From Pectinophora gossypiella (taxonomy: Eukaryota; Arthropoda; Insecta; Lepidoptera; Gelechiidae), in contig NC_065419.1 in NCBI RefSeq assembly GCF_024362695.1, positions 13,640,678 through 13,704,677 on the forward strand: a stretch of DNA of 64,000 bases. The letters run 5' to 3'. Positions within the stretch are counted from its first letter, which is position 1; every line of letters begins with the position of its first letter. The notes under the pieces are model-generated. The model ran no database searches. It was not told the DNA's origin and saw only the letters and a program-made list of their open reading frames with translations. The translations under genes were made by a program, and so were the position numbers. This document shows positions 10,965 through 22,500 of the stretch, piece by piece.

Positions 10965-11388
10965 GTGTGAAAGTACAATTAATGCCGTAGAAATGAAGTC
11001 GTTGCGTAGCATCTGCGGTGTTAAATTGAGTGATAGAGTAAGAAACAGTGTGATAAGAGAGAGATGTGGTGTAAAATATGCTATAGTGACTGAGATTGAG
11101 AAGGGAATGTGAAGTTGGTTTAGACACATAGAGCAGAAGGATAATAGGATTACGAAAGCAGTATATAAAGCGAAGGTTGGTGCTAGGGCTGGCAGAGGAA
11201 GACCTAGAAGGATGTACATTGACCAAATTGGAGATGTCCTTAGAAAAGGTTCAGTACGATCTATTCTGAACCGGCGCGCGTGTATGAAACGAATGATGAA
11301 TGTGGAGGAAGCAAGAAGTGCGTCAGGATCGAAGCAAATGGAATTCCATAGTCTCTGCTTACCCAAAGCAATAGGCGTCAGTTTATGA
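10965..11388 (+). pseudogene. C-terminal fragment of a LINE ORF2
   Basis: The frame reads EMKSLRSICGVKLSDRVRN, RERCGVKYAI, SWFRHIEQKDNRITKAVYKA, AGRGRPRRMYIDQIGDVL and RRACMKRMMNVEEA. This is the characteristic tail downstream of the RT domain in a common arthropod non-LTR retrotransposon lineage (CGV, WxGH-like, GRPR, RRACMKR blocks). An in-frame TGA follows KGM, so it is dead. The frame closes at 11386-11388. The 5' side is lost. A related antisense fragment is at 29180-29390. Confidence 0.75.
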
Positions 11389-11465
11389 TGTATATGGAAT
11401 GGCAAATTAAAAAAAAAAAACAAATTAACTATTGAGAAATCGGCTGTTATTCTTCTTTTTTGTTG

Positions 11466-11582
11466 AGCCCTGGTAGCCTATTCGGATGAAAGCTTGAGTC
11501 TCATCGTGTGTTCGTAGGTTCAAATCCACCACAAGACTCAACCAATGAGTTTCGATTTTTTTCTAATTCATGTTTGGATCAT
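11466..11582 (+). mobile_element. SINE S2 head half (interrupted)
   Basis: GAGCCCTGGTAGCCTATTCG, TAGGTTCAAATCCACC and ATGTTTGGATCATAA follow the S2 head and early body. The copy is cut by antisense S1. Confidence 0.6.
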
Positions 11583-11584
11583 AA

Positions 11585-11792
11585 CTCTTCTTCTATCGTG
11601 TGAGTTGTGAGGCGGAGTACCAACCTCATCAACCCTGGTGTCAGGGTTATTACTGAACGCCCAAGGCCCCTGACATGGCTTATGTATCGACTACTTACTT
11701 ACATCAGTAAGTAGTAACCGGGACCAACGGCTTAACGTGCCTTCCGAAGCACGGGTCATCTTACTTTCGGACAATCAGGTGACCAGCCTGCC
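11585..11792 (-). mobile_element. SINE S1, head-truncated
   Basis: Tail CTTCTTCTATCGTGTGAG through GACAATCAGGTGACCAGCCT; the tRNA head is missing. Confidence 0.85.
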
Positions 11793-11888
11793 TGTCTGAC
11801 CGGCGAATGGAAAACCAGCCTAATACAGATTAGGCCACATACCTCCGGAAGTGCATTTCTCAGGAATGTGGGTTTCCTCACGATGCAA
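11793..11888 (-). mobile_element. SINE S2 body fragment
   Basis: CTGTCTGACCGGCGAATGG, GATTAGGCCACATACCTCC and GTGGGTTTCCTCACGATG are S2 body in antisense. Confidence 0.75.
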
Positions 11889-12529
11889 TGTAACATCTGC
11901 AAAACCCTATTTAGTCCGAATAAAGAATTTTAAATTACATACATACATAAACTCACGCCCACCGGGGTGGACAGAGCCACAATTAATCAAAGACAACTTG
12001 CAGCCACTGTTGATACGATGTCGTAAGCTGGACATGATGAACTTTATGGTGATAAGGGATCAGCCTATCGCTTATAACATCAGTCCATCATGTTGTTGTT
12101 GTTTGTTGTAATTTTAAATTAAAAAAAAAACCATTGTCATAATCGTTTGGAAGTTAGCTAAGGCGCTGGGCCATCGCGTGATACCCAGACACTGGGAAAC
12201 ATATAAAACCTTTGCCAAACAACCGAAACTTGGATTTCCTGCATACAAAGATACAAAGAGATACTATACAACAAAGAAAGAGTTAGAACCAAACAAAGAT
12301 TTCTCTTTGAAGAACTCTGCTGGGAAAGTAAACTATTCAAAACAAAGTCAATGTCAGGAGTTCTAGCTTCTACAATACGTGAACTCACGCCCGTGATGTC
12401 TAAAGGCGTGGGCAGAGCTACGAAAGAGTAGTCAGAAGACAACTTTTAACCAAAAACTAAGTCTTAAGATGGAAGACGAATATTATGCACATAGTAATTC
12501 GTGCGAGCACGTGATAATCATTTATGATT

Positions 12530-12847
12530 GACCTCCTTGGTCCAGTGGTTGAGCGTTGGCCTCACGATCCGAAGGCCCCGGGTTCGAATCCCGGACATAA
12601 CACAAAAATCACTTTGTGATCCCAAGTTTGGTTACGACATTACAGGCTGATCACCTGATTGTCCGGAACTAAGATGATCCGTGATTCAGAAGGCACGTTA
12701 AGCCGTTGCTCTCGGTTACTACTTACTGATGTATGTAGTCGTTACATGAGCCATATCAGGGGCCTTTGGCGGCTCAATAATAACCCTGATACCAGGGCTG
12801 ATGAGGTTGATATTCCACCTCACAACTCACACGATAAAAAGAAGAAG
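12530..12847 (+). mobile_element. SINE S1, full length
   Basis: tRNA-like head GACCTCCTTGGTCCAGTGG with B box GGGTTCGAATCCC, body CACTTTGTGATCCC and GGCACGTTAAGCCGTTGC, and tail ACACGATAAAAAGAAGAAG. Confidence 0.9.
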
Positions 12848-12849
12848 TG

Positions 12850-14680
12850 ACCACAGGACTGCAGTGACTACTTATTAAATAATTTATCGTACGAACTTTG
12901 TATTGAACTTCACCGTAAAATTTGTGCTCTCAGCTCCCAGGCTAACTATTGAAACCAAGCAAGCCATTCAAGCCGCATTCAAAATTCGAAACTTTATCCC
13001 AGCTTCCCGTTGCATTCATTAAATAATGAGTTGCTCTCATTAAAACCCAATCTCGAAAGACCCATTAATGCACCCACAAAGTACCAAAACAGCGGTCTCT
13101 CAAAATGGCTATACAAAATGCTTAGGGCCACTTTATAAAGATCCCACTTTACCCTTAAATATAATAGCGGTAAAGATCTTCATAATTTGGCTGTTTGAAA
13201 AAAGAATAAAACAACCAATTTTAGAAGGTTTATTAATGTTCCGCTGATCTATGGAAGGGGAGGTCAACTTAAAGTGGTGACATAAGACCTCCAACAAAGT
13301 CCACGGTAACCAACTGACGTTTCCACATTGCAAGATAAAAAAGCTGTAAACCTTTTTCATCATCCTGTTAGGCTCTAGGGCTCTTTATATCCGGTCACAT
13401 CACAAATCAGAACATGAAAAAATTTGACCACAGAGCCGCCCTACTATTACAAATTACAATACCTATAAATTCTGTGCTATTATAATATGGAATCTACGTG
13501 TAAAAGTGACGAAACAAAGTTATATAAGTACATTCTAAAAAGGTTTATTTCCAAAAAATTTTCAAAAGTAACTAATAACATAATTTTACTGGCCACGATT
13601 GCTTAAATTTTTTACCGCAAAAGCCATTAAATAGAGAAATAAATCATTTTATATTTCTTACTTAACGGCTATTTAAAAATAATTTCGTACGTCTATTTTA
13701 AGAACCTCGTAAATTAAAATATTTTTGATATTTTTCCACTCACTAAATTAATAATAATGAAAACTTATTTGTGTTGTAACTTTTTATTCGCAATTTTATC
13801 ATGGGCCATTGGCATGCTAAGGGTTTTACGGATAGGTATGCTATATTTTATTTAAGTAAAAATTGCACAGGTATTTTGCTAATTAACTCGAATGTGCGAA
13901 ATATTCTTAGGTAAGTATATAACTGCTTTCTTTATTGGGTACAATATAAATATACTTTGAAAAAAGAATAGATAGAAAATTCCCATCCGAGTTGACTTGA
14001 GAATCGAGATCTACCGTACTTACTTAGAATTTATTTCACATAAAATCAACAGTACAATACAACCGTATTCGCATTCGTAACGTAAATTGTTCCAACTTCT
14101 AGCTCCAAACATTTCGAAACTTCCAGAATATTCATGTGAGAAATGTACAAATTAACTCCTGACATTTATTACTATGTAAATAAATACGAAATGGGTGAAA
14201 TTCGTCGGGATAATAACAGGTGAGGGGAAAAGTTATCGGAGGCTGAGTGCGTTTTAACCGTTGCCACACAAGTAAAGCGTAGCGTAACTGTCAGTAATGT
14301 CACAGATTATAAAGTAATACGTAATGTAATGCCACGAGCTGTGAAGAAAAAAAGGATAATAAAATCGGAAATAATCCCACCAATCCAATCGAAGCAATTA
14401 TACAATCTCCATCAAAATAAAGCTTCAAAATAGAATGTCAGTGATTCAAAACGTTTACAAAAACAAAATAAAAGATGACAAATTGAAAGCGAAGTCTTTT
14501 TTATGCCAACTTTCACGATCTGTACAAAAGGGCCTCATAAAAAACTCGCTACCTGATGATAGCTCATAGCCGTGAGAAAACGTCAAAACGTATCTGTAGT
14601 TTCAATTATTATAGAAAATGTAATATTTACGGATATTTCGTTTGCCATTGCATTAGTAATGAACCATAAAAAAACTTTTT
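12850..14680. other. AT-rich sequence, nothing recognised
   Basis: No exon, tRNA or repeat family was recognised between the S1 copy and tRNA-Glu. It may be intronic sequence of the Rnd-like gene if that gene's first exon lies further left. Confidence 0.4.
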
Positions 14681-14682
14681 GT

Positions 14683-14687
14683 AAAAA
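14683..14687 (-). terminator. Pol III T-run terminator of tRNA-Glu
   Basis: Five consecutive T on the minus strand lie one base after the tRNA-Glu discriminator. Confidence 0.8.
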
Positions 14688-14688
14688 G

Positions 14689-14760
14689 TTCCCGTACCGG
14701 GAATCGAACCCGAGCCTCCTGGGTGAAAGCCAGGTATCCTAGCCACTAGACCATACGGGA
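14689..14760 (-). tRNA. tRNA-Glu (TTC)
   Basis: The minus strand gives a full cloverleaf: 7-bp acceptor stem TCCCGTA/TACGGGA, discriminator A, D arm GTCTAGTGGCTAGGAT, anticodon loop CTTTCAC (anticodon TTC, plus-strand 14725-14727) and T loop GGTTCGATTCC. A run of five T follows directly (plus-strand 14683-14687), the pol III terminator. The intact stems set it apart from the SINE heads in the window. It lies upstream of exon A, on the opposite strand to the GTPase. Confidence 0.96.
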
Positions 14761-15027
14761 TGATGCGAGACTGTGCGAAATAACGGATTCACTTGTACAA
14801 ACAGCCACTAATAACATTGTTTTTATATTTATCTTATCTTTCAGAGTTATTTGAAGAAAAAAAAACGATAATACTTAGATAAATAATATAAAACAACATC
14901 AATATTTAATGATAATAATTTCATGATTGTGCGTTTTCGATCAAAAATATTAGGTTAGGTATAATTAAATATTAATAAATTAGGTACCTACGTACGATAT
15001 TATATTATTATATAATTTTTTTTTTTG

Positions 15028-15078
15028 ATGTGACTTATTGTAGATTTGCCGCAGATGGCATTATAACTACTTGGCCGC
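15028..15078 (+). repeat. R5 repeat, 5' fragment
   Basis: GATGTGACTTATTGTAGATT and TGCCGCAGATGGCATTA preceded by a T run match the R5 edge. Confidence 0.75.
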
Positions 15079-15647
15079 AATACCTACGATGATACATTTA
15101 ACAAATAAATATGAACAGCTGTTCATAATAATAACCTCAGAATAACGTAAGCTATTACGCAGCACTATAAAAAAAGGAAGTTACCTACCTACGCGCTAAC
15201 CTCGAAAACTACTCATTGATTTTCTAAAATGGCTACTTATTTATAGGGTATAAAGTTAATAAATTATTATTAAAAATAACCACAAGGATAAAATGTGAAC
15301 AGTGTGTTTTTATTTTCAACCTAGAAAAGAATTTGAAAATTTCGTATTCAGTCAGTTCTTCCTGTCCACTTTCTTCGTTGCAAAATTTTAAATTTCGAAT
15401 ACGAGCACCATTTTCTTTTCGCGTGCCACGCTCAACTAGCAATTTCGTTCAAAAACAGTATAAATAAAACCTCTTTCGATTCCATTTCTTCTTACCTAAG
15501 CGCTGGGCGAATATTTCTGAACGGATACTGTTATAAAAGTGCAATATTTCGCGACATAACGACCTTATAGACATCTCGTAGAATGTTGTTTTAAGGTTCT
15601 TTGTCGAAATATTTTTTTGACAAAATGCTACCTACATCATCATCATA

Positions 15648-15842
15648 ATCTCCCCAGCTTTATCCCGTTTTTCACAGGGTCCGCTTACCTAACCTGAAGA
15701 TTTGACAGGTCCGGTTTTTTACAGAAACGACTGCCTGCCTGACTTTCCAAACCGCTAAGGAAACCCAGCCCAATACAAATTAGGTCACATACTTCCAAAA
15801 AATGCATTCCTCGGGAATGTCGGTTTCCAATAAAATGTGGGT
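15648..15842 (-). mobile_element. SINE S2, head-truncated
   Basis: Antisense body: CAGGGTCCGCTTACCTAACC, GACAGGTCCGGTTTTTTAC, ACTGCCTGCCTGAC and CATTCCTCGGGAATGTCGG. Confidence 0.8.
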
Positions 15843-15957
15843 TTAAAATGCTACCCACCTACTATTAGGGTTAAAAAGCAAACAAAAATATCTGCTTCTT
15901 ATCTTCTCGGGCGTGTCGTAAAAACCGACAGATGGGTCATTTCTAATATGATGGATC

Positions 15958-16142
15958 TGGGGGGTTAAAAATGTCGCATCAAACCAATTCATCTAGAAAA
16001 GCAATATTGCTATTTGACATTTGTTTGCATTGCGCACTTACTTTTTTATGCGCAAATGTCAAATGGCAATATTTTACTTTTTTTTTATTTTATTTTTTTT
16101 TTTAAATGAATTGCTTCCTTGTAGCCTTTTTATCCCCCTGAT
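15958..16142. mobile_element. MITE M12
   Basis: Hairpin with left arm GGGGGGTTAAAAATGTCGC, CCAATTCATCTAGAAAAGC and CAATATTGCTATTTGACATT. The right arm has GCAAATGTCAAATGGCAAT, AATGAATTGCTTCC and a closing CCTTTTTATCCCCC. Confidence 0.75.
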
Positions 16143-16254
16143 CACCAGTTACCTGTCACTAAACGATTTCATAATGTCCGTTTTCGTATTAAAAATGGCT
16201 ATTGTTTCAATATTGTCTAACACATATTTTACCTGAAACTTATATATAAGTAAA

Positions 16255-16565
16255 TCTTCTTCTAATCGTGTGGGTTGTGAGGCGGAATACCAGCCTCATC
16301 AAACCTGTTGTCAGGGTTATGATTGAGCCGCCAAATGCCCCTGACATGGCTCATGTAACGATTACTCACTTACATCGGTAAATAATAACCGGGACCAACT
16401 GCTTAACGTGCCTTCCGAAGCACAGAAGAAGAAGAATCTTACTTTCGGACAATCAGGTGACCAGCCTGTAATGTCCTGACCAAACTAGGGATCACAAACC
16501 GGGATTCGTACCCGGGGCCTCCGGATCGTGAGTCCAACGCTCAACCACTGGACCACAGAGGCCGT
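16255..16565 (-). mobile_element. SINE S1, full length
   Basis: Tail TCTTCTTCTAATCGTGTGGG; head end CGGGGCCTCCGGATCGTG and TCAACCACTGGACCACAGAG. Confidence 0.9.
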
Positions 16566-16802
16566 TATAATATAAATCAATCAAGTATGATTAATTAGTA
16601 TCAATAATGGACCTAAAGCTGTGAATACTCTAAGCCGTCGAGACATAATCCACGTATTTCAGTCTAGACTTAAGACCTTTATTTCAGAGGTCAATGATCT
16701 TTTCATGCGATCTACAAAGCCACTGTACACGTAATTTAAATAAGGGTCATTTCTTACAAGGACACCATGACGGCGCCTCCAAGAAAATGTATGAAAATGT
16801 GG

Positions 16803-17017
16803 CTATCGAATCCCGGTGGGGACATATCACAACACTCACTTTGTGATCCCTAGTTTGGTTAGGACATTACAGGCCTATTACCTGATTATTCGAAAGTAAG
16901 ATAATCCATTCTTCGGACAGCACGTTAAGCCGTTGGTCCCGGTTACTACTTACTGATGTAAGTACATAGTCGTTACGTGAGCCATGTCAGGGGCCTTTGG
17001 CGGCTCAATAGTAACCC
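16803..17017 (+). mobile_element. SINE S1, left member of an inverted pair
   Basis: It begins within the head (CGAATCCCGGTGGGGACAT), runs to CGGCTCAATAGTAACCC and joins the tail of the next, opposite copy with no spacer. Confidence 0.85.
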
Positions 17018-17322
17018 TTCTTCTCTTCTCTCGTGTGGGTTGTGAGGTGAACATCACCAAGCCTGGTGTCAGGGTTACTATTGAGCCGCCAAGGCCCCTG
17101 ACCTGACTCATGTAACGACTACTTACTTATATCAGTAAGTAGTAACCGGGACCAGAACAGCTTAACGTGCCTTCCGAAGCACGGATCATCTTACTTTCGG
17201 ACAATCAGGTGATTAGCCCGTAATTTCCTAACCAAACTAGGGATGACAAAGTGATTTTTGTGATATGTCCCCACCGGGATTCGAACCCGGGGCCTTCGGA
17301 TCGTGAGCCCAACGATCAACAA
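17018..17322 (-). mobile_element. SINE S1, right member of an inverted pair
   Basis: Starts CTTCTTCTCTTCTCTCGTGTG and ends in the head ATCGTGAGCCCAACGATCAAC. With the preceding copy it makes arms of about 200 bp. Confidence 0.85.
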
Positions 17323-17684
17323 CAACAGAAGTTTGTACGGAACCTTCGATATATTAATCGAATTCGCCTCTTGCTTTTTTTGCGATGAAAAATGTAAGAT
17401 GAATTCTATAATAGAACAATATTATGAAGGATCCAATACTTTATATTCAGGAAAGCCAAGTATAACCCTACAAAATTTAATAGGCACTCGCCGTCATCTC
17501 TTTCCGATACCATTTGCTTACGGACTTGTCGAGCACTTTCTGTAGCTGGGTTTTGCGGAGCATTGCTCTTTAGGTGAGCTTAGGGTGGCAGTCTGAGCGA
17601 TAAACGGGAGCGATTTTAGCACGTTCAATGCCACACGGCCCATAGGTGGGCCAAAAGAGAATACTCATTTGTTCAGTTCAGTGT

Positions 17685-17890
17685 TCGAATCCTTGTTTGG
17701 ACATATCAGAAAAATCACTTTGTGATCCCTAGTTTGGTTAAGACATTACAGGCTGATCATCCGATTGTCCGAAAGTAAGATGATCCGTGCTTAAGAAGGC
17801 ACGTTGACTGTTAGTCCCGGTTACTACTTACTGATGTAAGTTAGTAGTCGTTACATGAGCCATGTCATGGGCCTTTGGCAGCTCATAATA
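17685..17890 (+). mobile_element. SINE S1, 5'-truncated
   Basis: TTCGAATCCTTGTTTGGACA, TTAAGACATTACAGGCTG and CATGGGCCTTTGGCAGC follow S1 order; the tail is lost. Confidence 0.8.
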
Positions 17891-17896
17891 AATATA

Positions 17897-18165
17897 GGCC
17901 CTGATTCCTGCAGACACCTCCTAATTTTATTTTAAGTTATGCCTGTCACTTTCTTACCAACTGAAAAGGAAAAAAGGGACGAATGATTGACAGATGTGAA
18001 CAATTAGGCATCTCGCTAATCTGCAAACCTTATGACGTGTGATTTACATTTCTGCGTAAAATTGACGTGTGTTCCATAAATTTTATGCCTGTTTTTTACC
18101 CGTCCCTTTTCTTATCGGCTGATAAGCTGACAGGTATATCTTAAAATAAAATTAGATGTTGTGTA
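17897..18165. mobile_element. MITE M11
   Basis: The left arm CTAATTTTATTTTAAGTTAT then GCCTGTCA is mirrored at the right by TGACAGGTATATC and TTAAAATAAAATTAG. Related fragments are at 20193-20262, 37166-37260, 37800-37925 and 57168-57265. Confidence 0.75.
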
Positions 18166-18228
18166 CTGGTTGATTGAGGGAAGGCCTGTGCCCAGCAATA
18201 GGATGTATATAGGCTGTTTATGTTATGG
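18165..18228 (+). mobile_element. SINE S4 tail fragment
   Basis: GGTTGATTGAGGGAAGG and CCTGTGCCCAGCAATAGG match the S4 3' end. Confidence 0.65.
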
Positions 18229-18232
18229 TGTG

Positions 18233-18381
18233 AACGGTCACGAGTACTAATATGTACATACACTTTGAAACCATGTCACATTAACTTTTTTGACAAATTA
18301 AACCGTAACTCTCATTAAATATCAAATGTGATAGTGCGACAGGGTTCTAAAGTGGGTACATGATATTGCTCATTACTGTAC
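18233..18381 (-). mobile_element. MITE M7
   Basis: Starts ACGGTCACGAGTACTAATAT, contains CCATGTCACATTAAC and GCGACAGGGTTC, and ends ATTGCTCATTACTGTAC. Confidence 0.8.
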
Positions 18382-18779
18382 TAGAATTTGCACCGTAAAC
18401 TCATTATCAGAAATAAAAATAGAAGAAAAAGATTGGTTTTAGGAAAATCGCGACCTCCTATCCAACATGGCCGTAGTCTGAGTTGATTTAACTTCGCGTT
18501 ACTGCAATCCATTCCCGAGTTAGTTAACTTTTCCTTACAGTTCTTGGTTTAAACCCGGTTTTAACCGCGTAAATAATACCTAAAGCTAATTCATGGTAAC
18601 TTTATAGTAATATTATCATTACAAGTATTTGAACATTAAATCCGTTACAGTCCAGTTCGAAGAACGCATGACTTATACCGCAGGGTCGTGGGGTCAAGTC
18701 CCGTCTCGGGTTCTATACATTATTTTTTTATTTAAATAAAGCATCAGAATACCACAAGCTAATAAGCAATTTATTTTAA

Positions 18780-19012
18780 CACATAACATAAACAGCCTAT
18801 ATACGTCCTACTGCTGGGCGCAGGCCTCCCCTCAATCAACCGGAGGGGGTATGGAGCATACTCCACCACGCTGCTCCAATGCGGGTTGGTGCAGGTGTTT
18901 TTACGGCTTATAGCCGGGATCAACGGCTTAACGTGCCTTCCGAAGCACGGAATCATCTTAGTTTTTCGGACAATCAGGTGATTCAAGCCTGAAAAGTCCT
19001 TACCAAATGGGC
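18780..19012 (-). mobile_element. SINE S4, head-truncated
   Basis: Antisense: AACAGCCTATATACGTCC, CAATCAACCGGAGGGGGTA, CTCCACCACGCTGCTCC and GGAATCATCTTAG. It shares the NNACGTGCCTTCCGAAGCACGG block with S1 but differs in the 3' half. Confidence 0.8.
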
Positions 19013-19208
19013 GGATTTATACGTGGGCGACAAATTGGGTTATGGGTGGCCACTTCAATTCTACCGGATACTACTGCGACCTGGTCCCCCCCCCCATATA
19101 GACCTAAAAGGCTGGATCCGCTCCTGGCACTATACCACAGAAGTCGGCTTTATGAGTTTGAATCCAGGTTTGGTTGGCTCATAGATAAGTAATTTCCAGG
19201 TAGCAAAA

Positions 19209-19317
19209 CACGTGGTTTCCAGGACATGTGCTCGGTTGTGCAAAAAGCTCTCTCCCTAGTACACGGGAAACATAGCTGACGAAGCTATGACCGAGCACAA
19301 GTTCTGGAAACCACGTG
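19209..19317. repeat. Hairpin with 27-bp arms
   Basis: CACGTGGTTTCCAGGACATG plus TGCTCGG is mirrored by CCGAGCACAAGTTCTGGAAA plus CCACGTG, with two mismatches and a loop of about 55 bases. It lies about 100 bp before exon A. Confidence 0.85.
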
Positions 19318-19415
19318 ATATCAATTACCTATGATCCAAACACAAATTAAAACTCATGAAGTCAAATTCAGTGGTTTATAAATAAAAAATACTTAATGTT
19401 TTTTTTTTGTTACAG

Positions 19416-19503
19416 GCATACACACCGACGGGATTTGAAAAATACGGATACACCTGTACAGTAGCCGATTATAGAGTCAACTTCTCAGTTTGGGATACCT
19501 CCG
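19416..19503 (+). CDS. Rnd-like GTPase exon A (switch I to WDTSG)
   Basis: This exon is 88 nt. It follows a T-rich tract ending in ACAG and precedes a GTAAGT donor. It encodes 29 codons plus the first base of a Gly codon, starting AYTPTGFEKY and ending VNFSVWDTS. The upstream exon must end in phase 0, as Rho-family first exons usually do just before the effector loop. The effector loop has Gly where almost all Rho proteins have Val (PTVF). The exon is isolated, with SINE and hairpin DNA immediately upstream. Confidence 0.88.
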
Positions 19504-22500
19504 GTAAGTTTACACATAACCATAAAAATAAATAAGGTACGCTACGAGAGATATTATACATCTATGCAACAATCGTCATTCATGACTTTTTATTCAAACA
19601 AAAATTGACCTTATTATTACTGCGCTGTGCTCGTTATTTGTAGGGTCATATGCTGATCTTGGTTACGATCACACCATAGACAACATTATTGCCGACGAAA
19701 TTTAGAAACATCGACCTTATTATTACACTGCGATCGTTATTTGTAGGACTCTCCGCTCCCCACCAGCGGCTAAGCTAGGTTTACCCCAACTCCCCTCGGT
19801 CTTACTTTAGTATGGCGTCAGACGTCACACACACAGATGCGCGTGTACGATAACGTCAATGTGTAGTGTCTGTGTAAAACGTGTTTTCTCTGAAGGTTCC
19901 GGAACGTGACAAAATACTAGCCTTCCACGACTTCGTTCGCCTGGACATTGGATATCGAAATGGCAAGTTTTTAAAATTGACGTGTTCTATATTCAAATTC
20001 AAATTCATAAATATCTTTATTCAGTAAGTAACATATTTACACTTTGAATCGTCAATTTTTACATAACGAACGTCTCATCCGCCTGAAACTACTGCAGCTT
20101 CTCACAACCTGTATAGCCGGGGAAAAGAAGCTGCCAGAAAAACCTCGGCACAAAGAACGTCTATGGTCATAGACGTTCTTTAAAAAAAACATAATTTTTA
20201 TGCCTGTCGATTACACATCTCTTTTTTTATATATTTAAAATGAACTTAGATGGTGTATACTGGAGTCAGTACCATTACCTACTGCGACCCTAAGATAGGG
20301 TTGCCATCTCTAAAATTTGGAAAACAGGACAAGACGCGTGAAAACCGGGGATTTTAGATTCCAAAAACCGGACATGTCAACAAGATCTTTTAAACATATT
20401 CAATGTAATAAAAAACAGTTGAAAATGACATAAATCACCTTTTTTATTCATTCATTATTTTATTTTTTAAAACCGGGCTTTCAAATGAAACCATCCCCGG
20501 ACGCTCCTCGGATGCCCTCTAAACTAGGACAAATCCGGGGAACCCGGACGGATGGCAACCCTACCCTGGGACATCAAATCACATTGTAAATAAGTTCTCG
20601 TAGGTAAGTAAGTAAATATAACATTTCCAACGACCTCACAACTTGTATTGAGTGTAATTATCCCATTTTTATCTTCATTCAAGTGGCCTGTAACTCTAGT
20701 CTAGACCTCCGGCACTCAGCTAAGCCCTAATTAAGGCTTTAAGTCCCGGGGGTGAACCTCTCGTGTTAAGACCAGTAATTAATTAATTCGTTCACGTAGG
20801 ACGAGACGGGACTCCCCAGAGCGTGTTGTGGGAATTCCCGCGTTTATATATTGAAAAATAATAGTTTATTCTAGCCCTGAGGAGTAAGATTGATTGGGGA
20901 AAGATTTGGTATATAGCAATATCTTGTTATATAAAAAAGCTTACTTTACATAAAAAAAGCTTATTATAAGATAATGATTACCTAAATGATAAAAATGTCT
21001 GGTATTGAATGTGTTCCTATAGTTATTAAATAACTTGTAATGTACCCTCATTGGTTTATAAATGTGTTGCTGTTGCAGTTTCTTGTCATTTCTTCTCCTC
21101 AGCCATAACACCTTGCGAAATGACGTACTTAAATTCAAAAATGTTACACTGACTGACAATTACGTTGAATACATGATTCTGATTTGTGATATCTGATTTA
21201 TGGTATAATATAACATTGCTGTATATATTATATTATATATTATAATAGTTAACTGTTAATGATGATGAATAAAATTATTTAATTTAGTTATTGTGACCCC
21301 CTAAGGTTGACTGAGGGGAGACCCGTGCCAAGCAGTGGGAGTGTTAACAACTCAACAAAAAATATTTGTTGCTCTGAATATTACTAAAGATCTAGACTAG
21401 AGTTGCAGGTCACTTGAATGAAGATAAAAATGGGATGATTAGACTCAATACAAGTTGTGAGGTGTTGGCCGGACAAATGGGGAGCGCTGAAGGCTCTCAC
21501 CCGGTACAATGTTTAAGACAACAGGCCGGAGGGTGCCTAGTTGGGCGCGAACCTCGGCTCAGGGCGTCGTCTGAGAGGAAAAATATTTGAAGGAATTAAT
21601 CGACCCTAGTGGGACGATAGCGATACGCGCTGATTGATTGAAAACGTCGACCCCGCCCCGGCGGCGTCGGTATCGGGGTCCTGTTTCTCAAATCAAAAAT
21701 GTTACCAATTCTAAAAAGAAACTGTAACGGAAGACATCGCAATTTTTTAATTAACTTACGGAACTTTTGATATCGTGACAATAATCTATAACGGATATCG
21801 TGTCCCGTTGCACACGCGTGGTCCCGTATATTCGAATACCGTTCAAATTGCGGATGCCTCCCGCTTTATTGCTTCGACACTTATTACCAGAAATTTAACA
21901 CGAATATTTTGAAGTGAAAGGATATATATGGTTAAAGTGTTTTTAAACATAACATAAGTCATTAACGTAAGCTCACAAGTATATTCCAATGAGAGACTTT
22001 CCAAGCTACGTTCCGCAAAAATAGTATATATGGCGCTGTTCAGATTTAACGTGATAATTACCTACTTTCTCATTACTCGGGGTACATAATTATTAAAAAT
22101 ACAATCTAATGACGTGCGTACAATCGAATCAGGAGCCCGGTGGCGCAGCGGTAAACGCGTTCGGTCTGCGATTGTTGAAGTTAAGCAACTTCTGCAAAGG
22201 CCGGTCATAGGATGGGTGACCACAGAAAAAAAAAGAAGTTTCCATCTCGAGCTCCTCGGTGTTTCGGAAGGCACGTTAAGCCGTTGGTCCCGGCTGCATT
22301 AGCAGTCGTTAATAACCACCAATCCGCACTGGTCCCGCGTGGTGGTTTAAGGCCCGATCTCCCTATCCATCCATAGGGAAGGCCCGTGCCCCAGCAGTGG
22401 GGACGTTAATGGGCTGGTGATGATGACAATCTAATGACAGACGCATATATAAAAATAATTGTTACTTGTTATTTGGATCACATTTCACATTTAATAATAT

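Noticed and set aside
10914..11423. 169-codon minus-strand open frame rich in Leu/Ser/Phe
   Set aside because: It is antisense to the LINE ORF2 remnant at 10965-11388, which has recognisable conserved blocks on the plus strand.
12530..12605. SINE S1 and S2 heads considered as true tRNA genes
   Set aside because: Their acceptor stems do not pair properly and each continues into a conserved SINE body and tail. Only 14689-14760 and 34518-34590 have complete cloverleaves and terminators.
1..19415. Search for the missing P-loop exon (GDGxxGKT-type) of the GTPase
   Set aside because: I saw no exon with this motif and a phase-0 donor. It probably lies left of the window, but a short exon could have been missed by eye.
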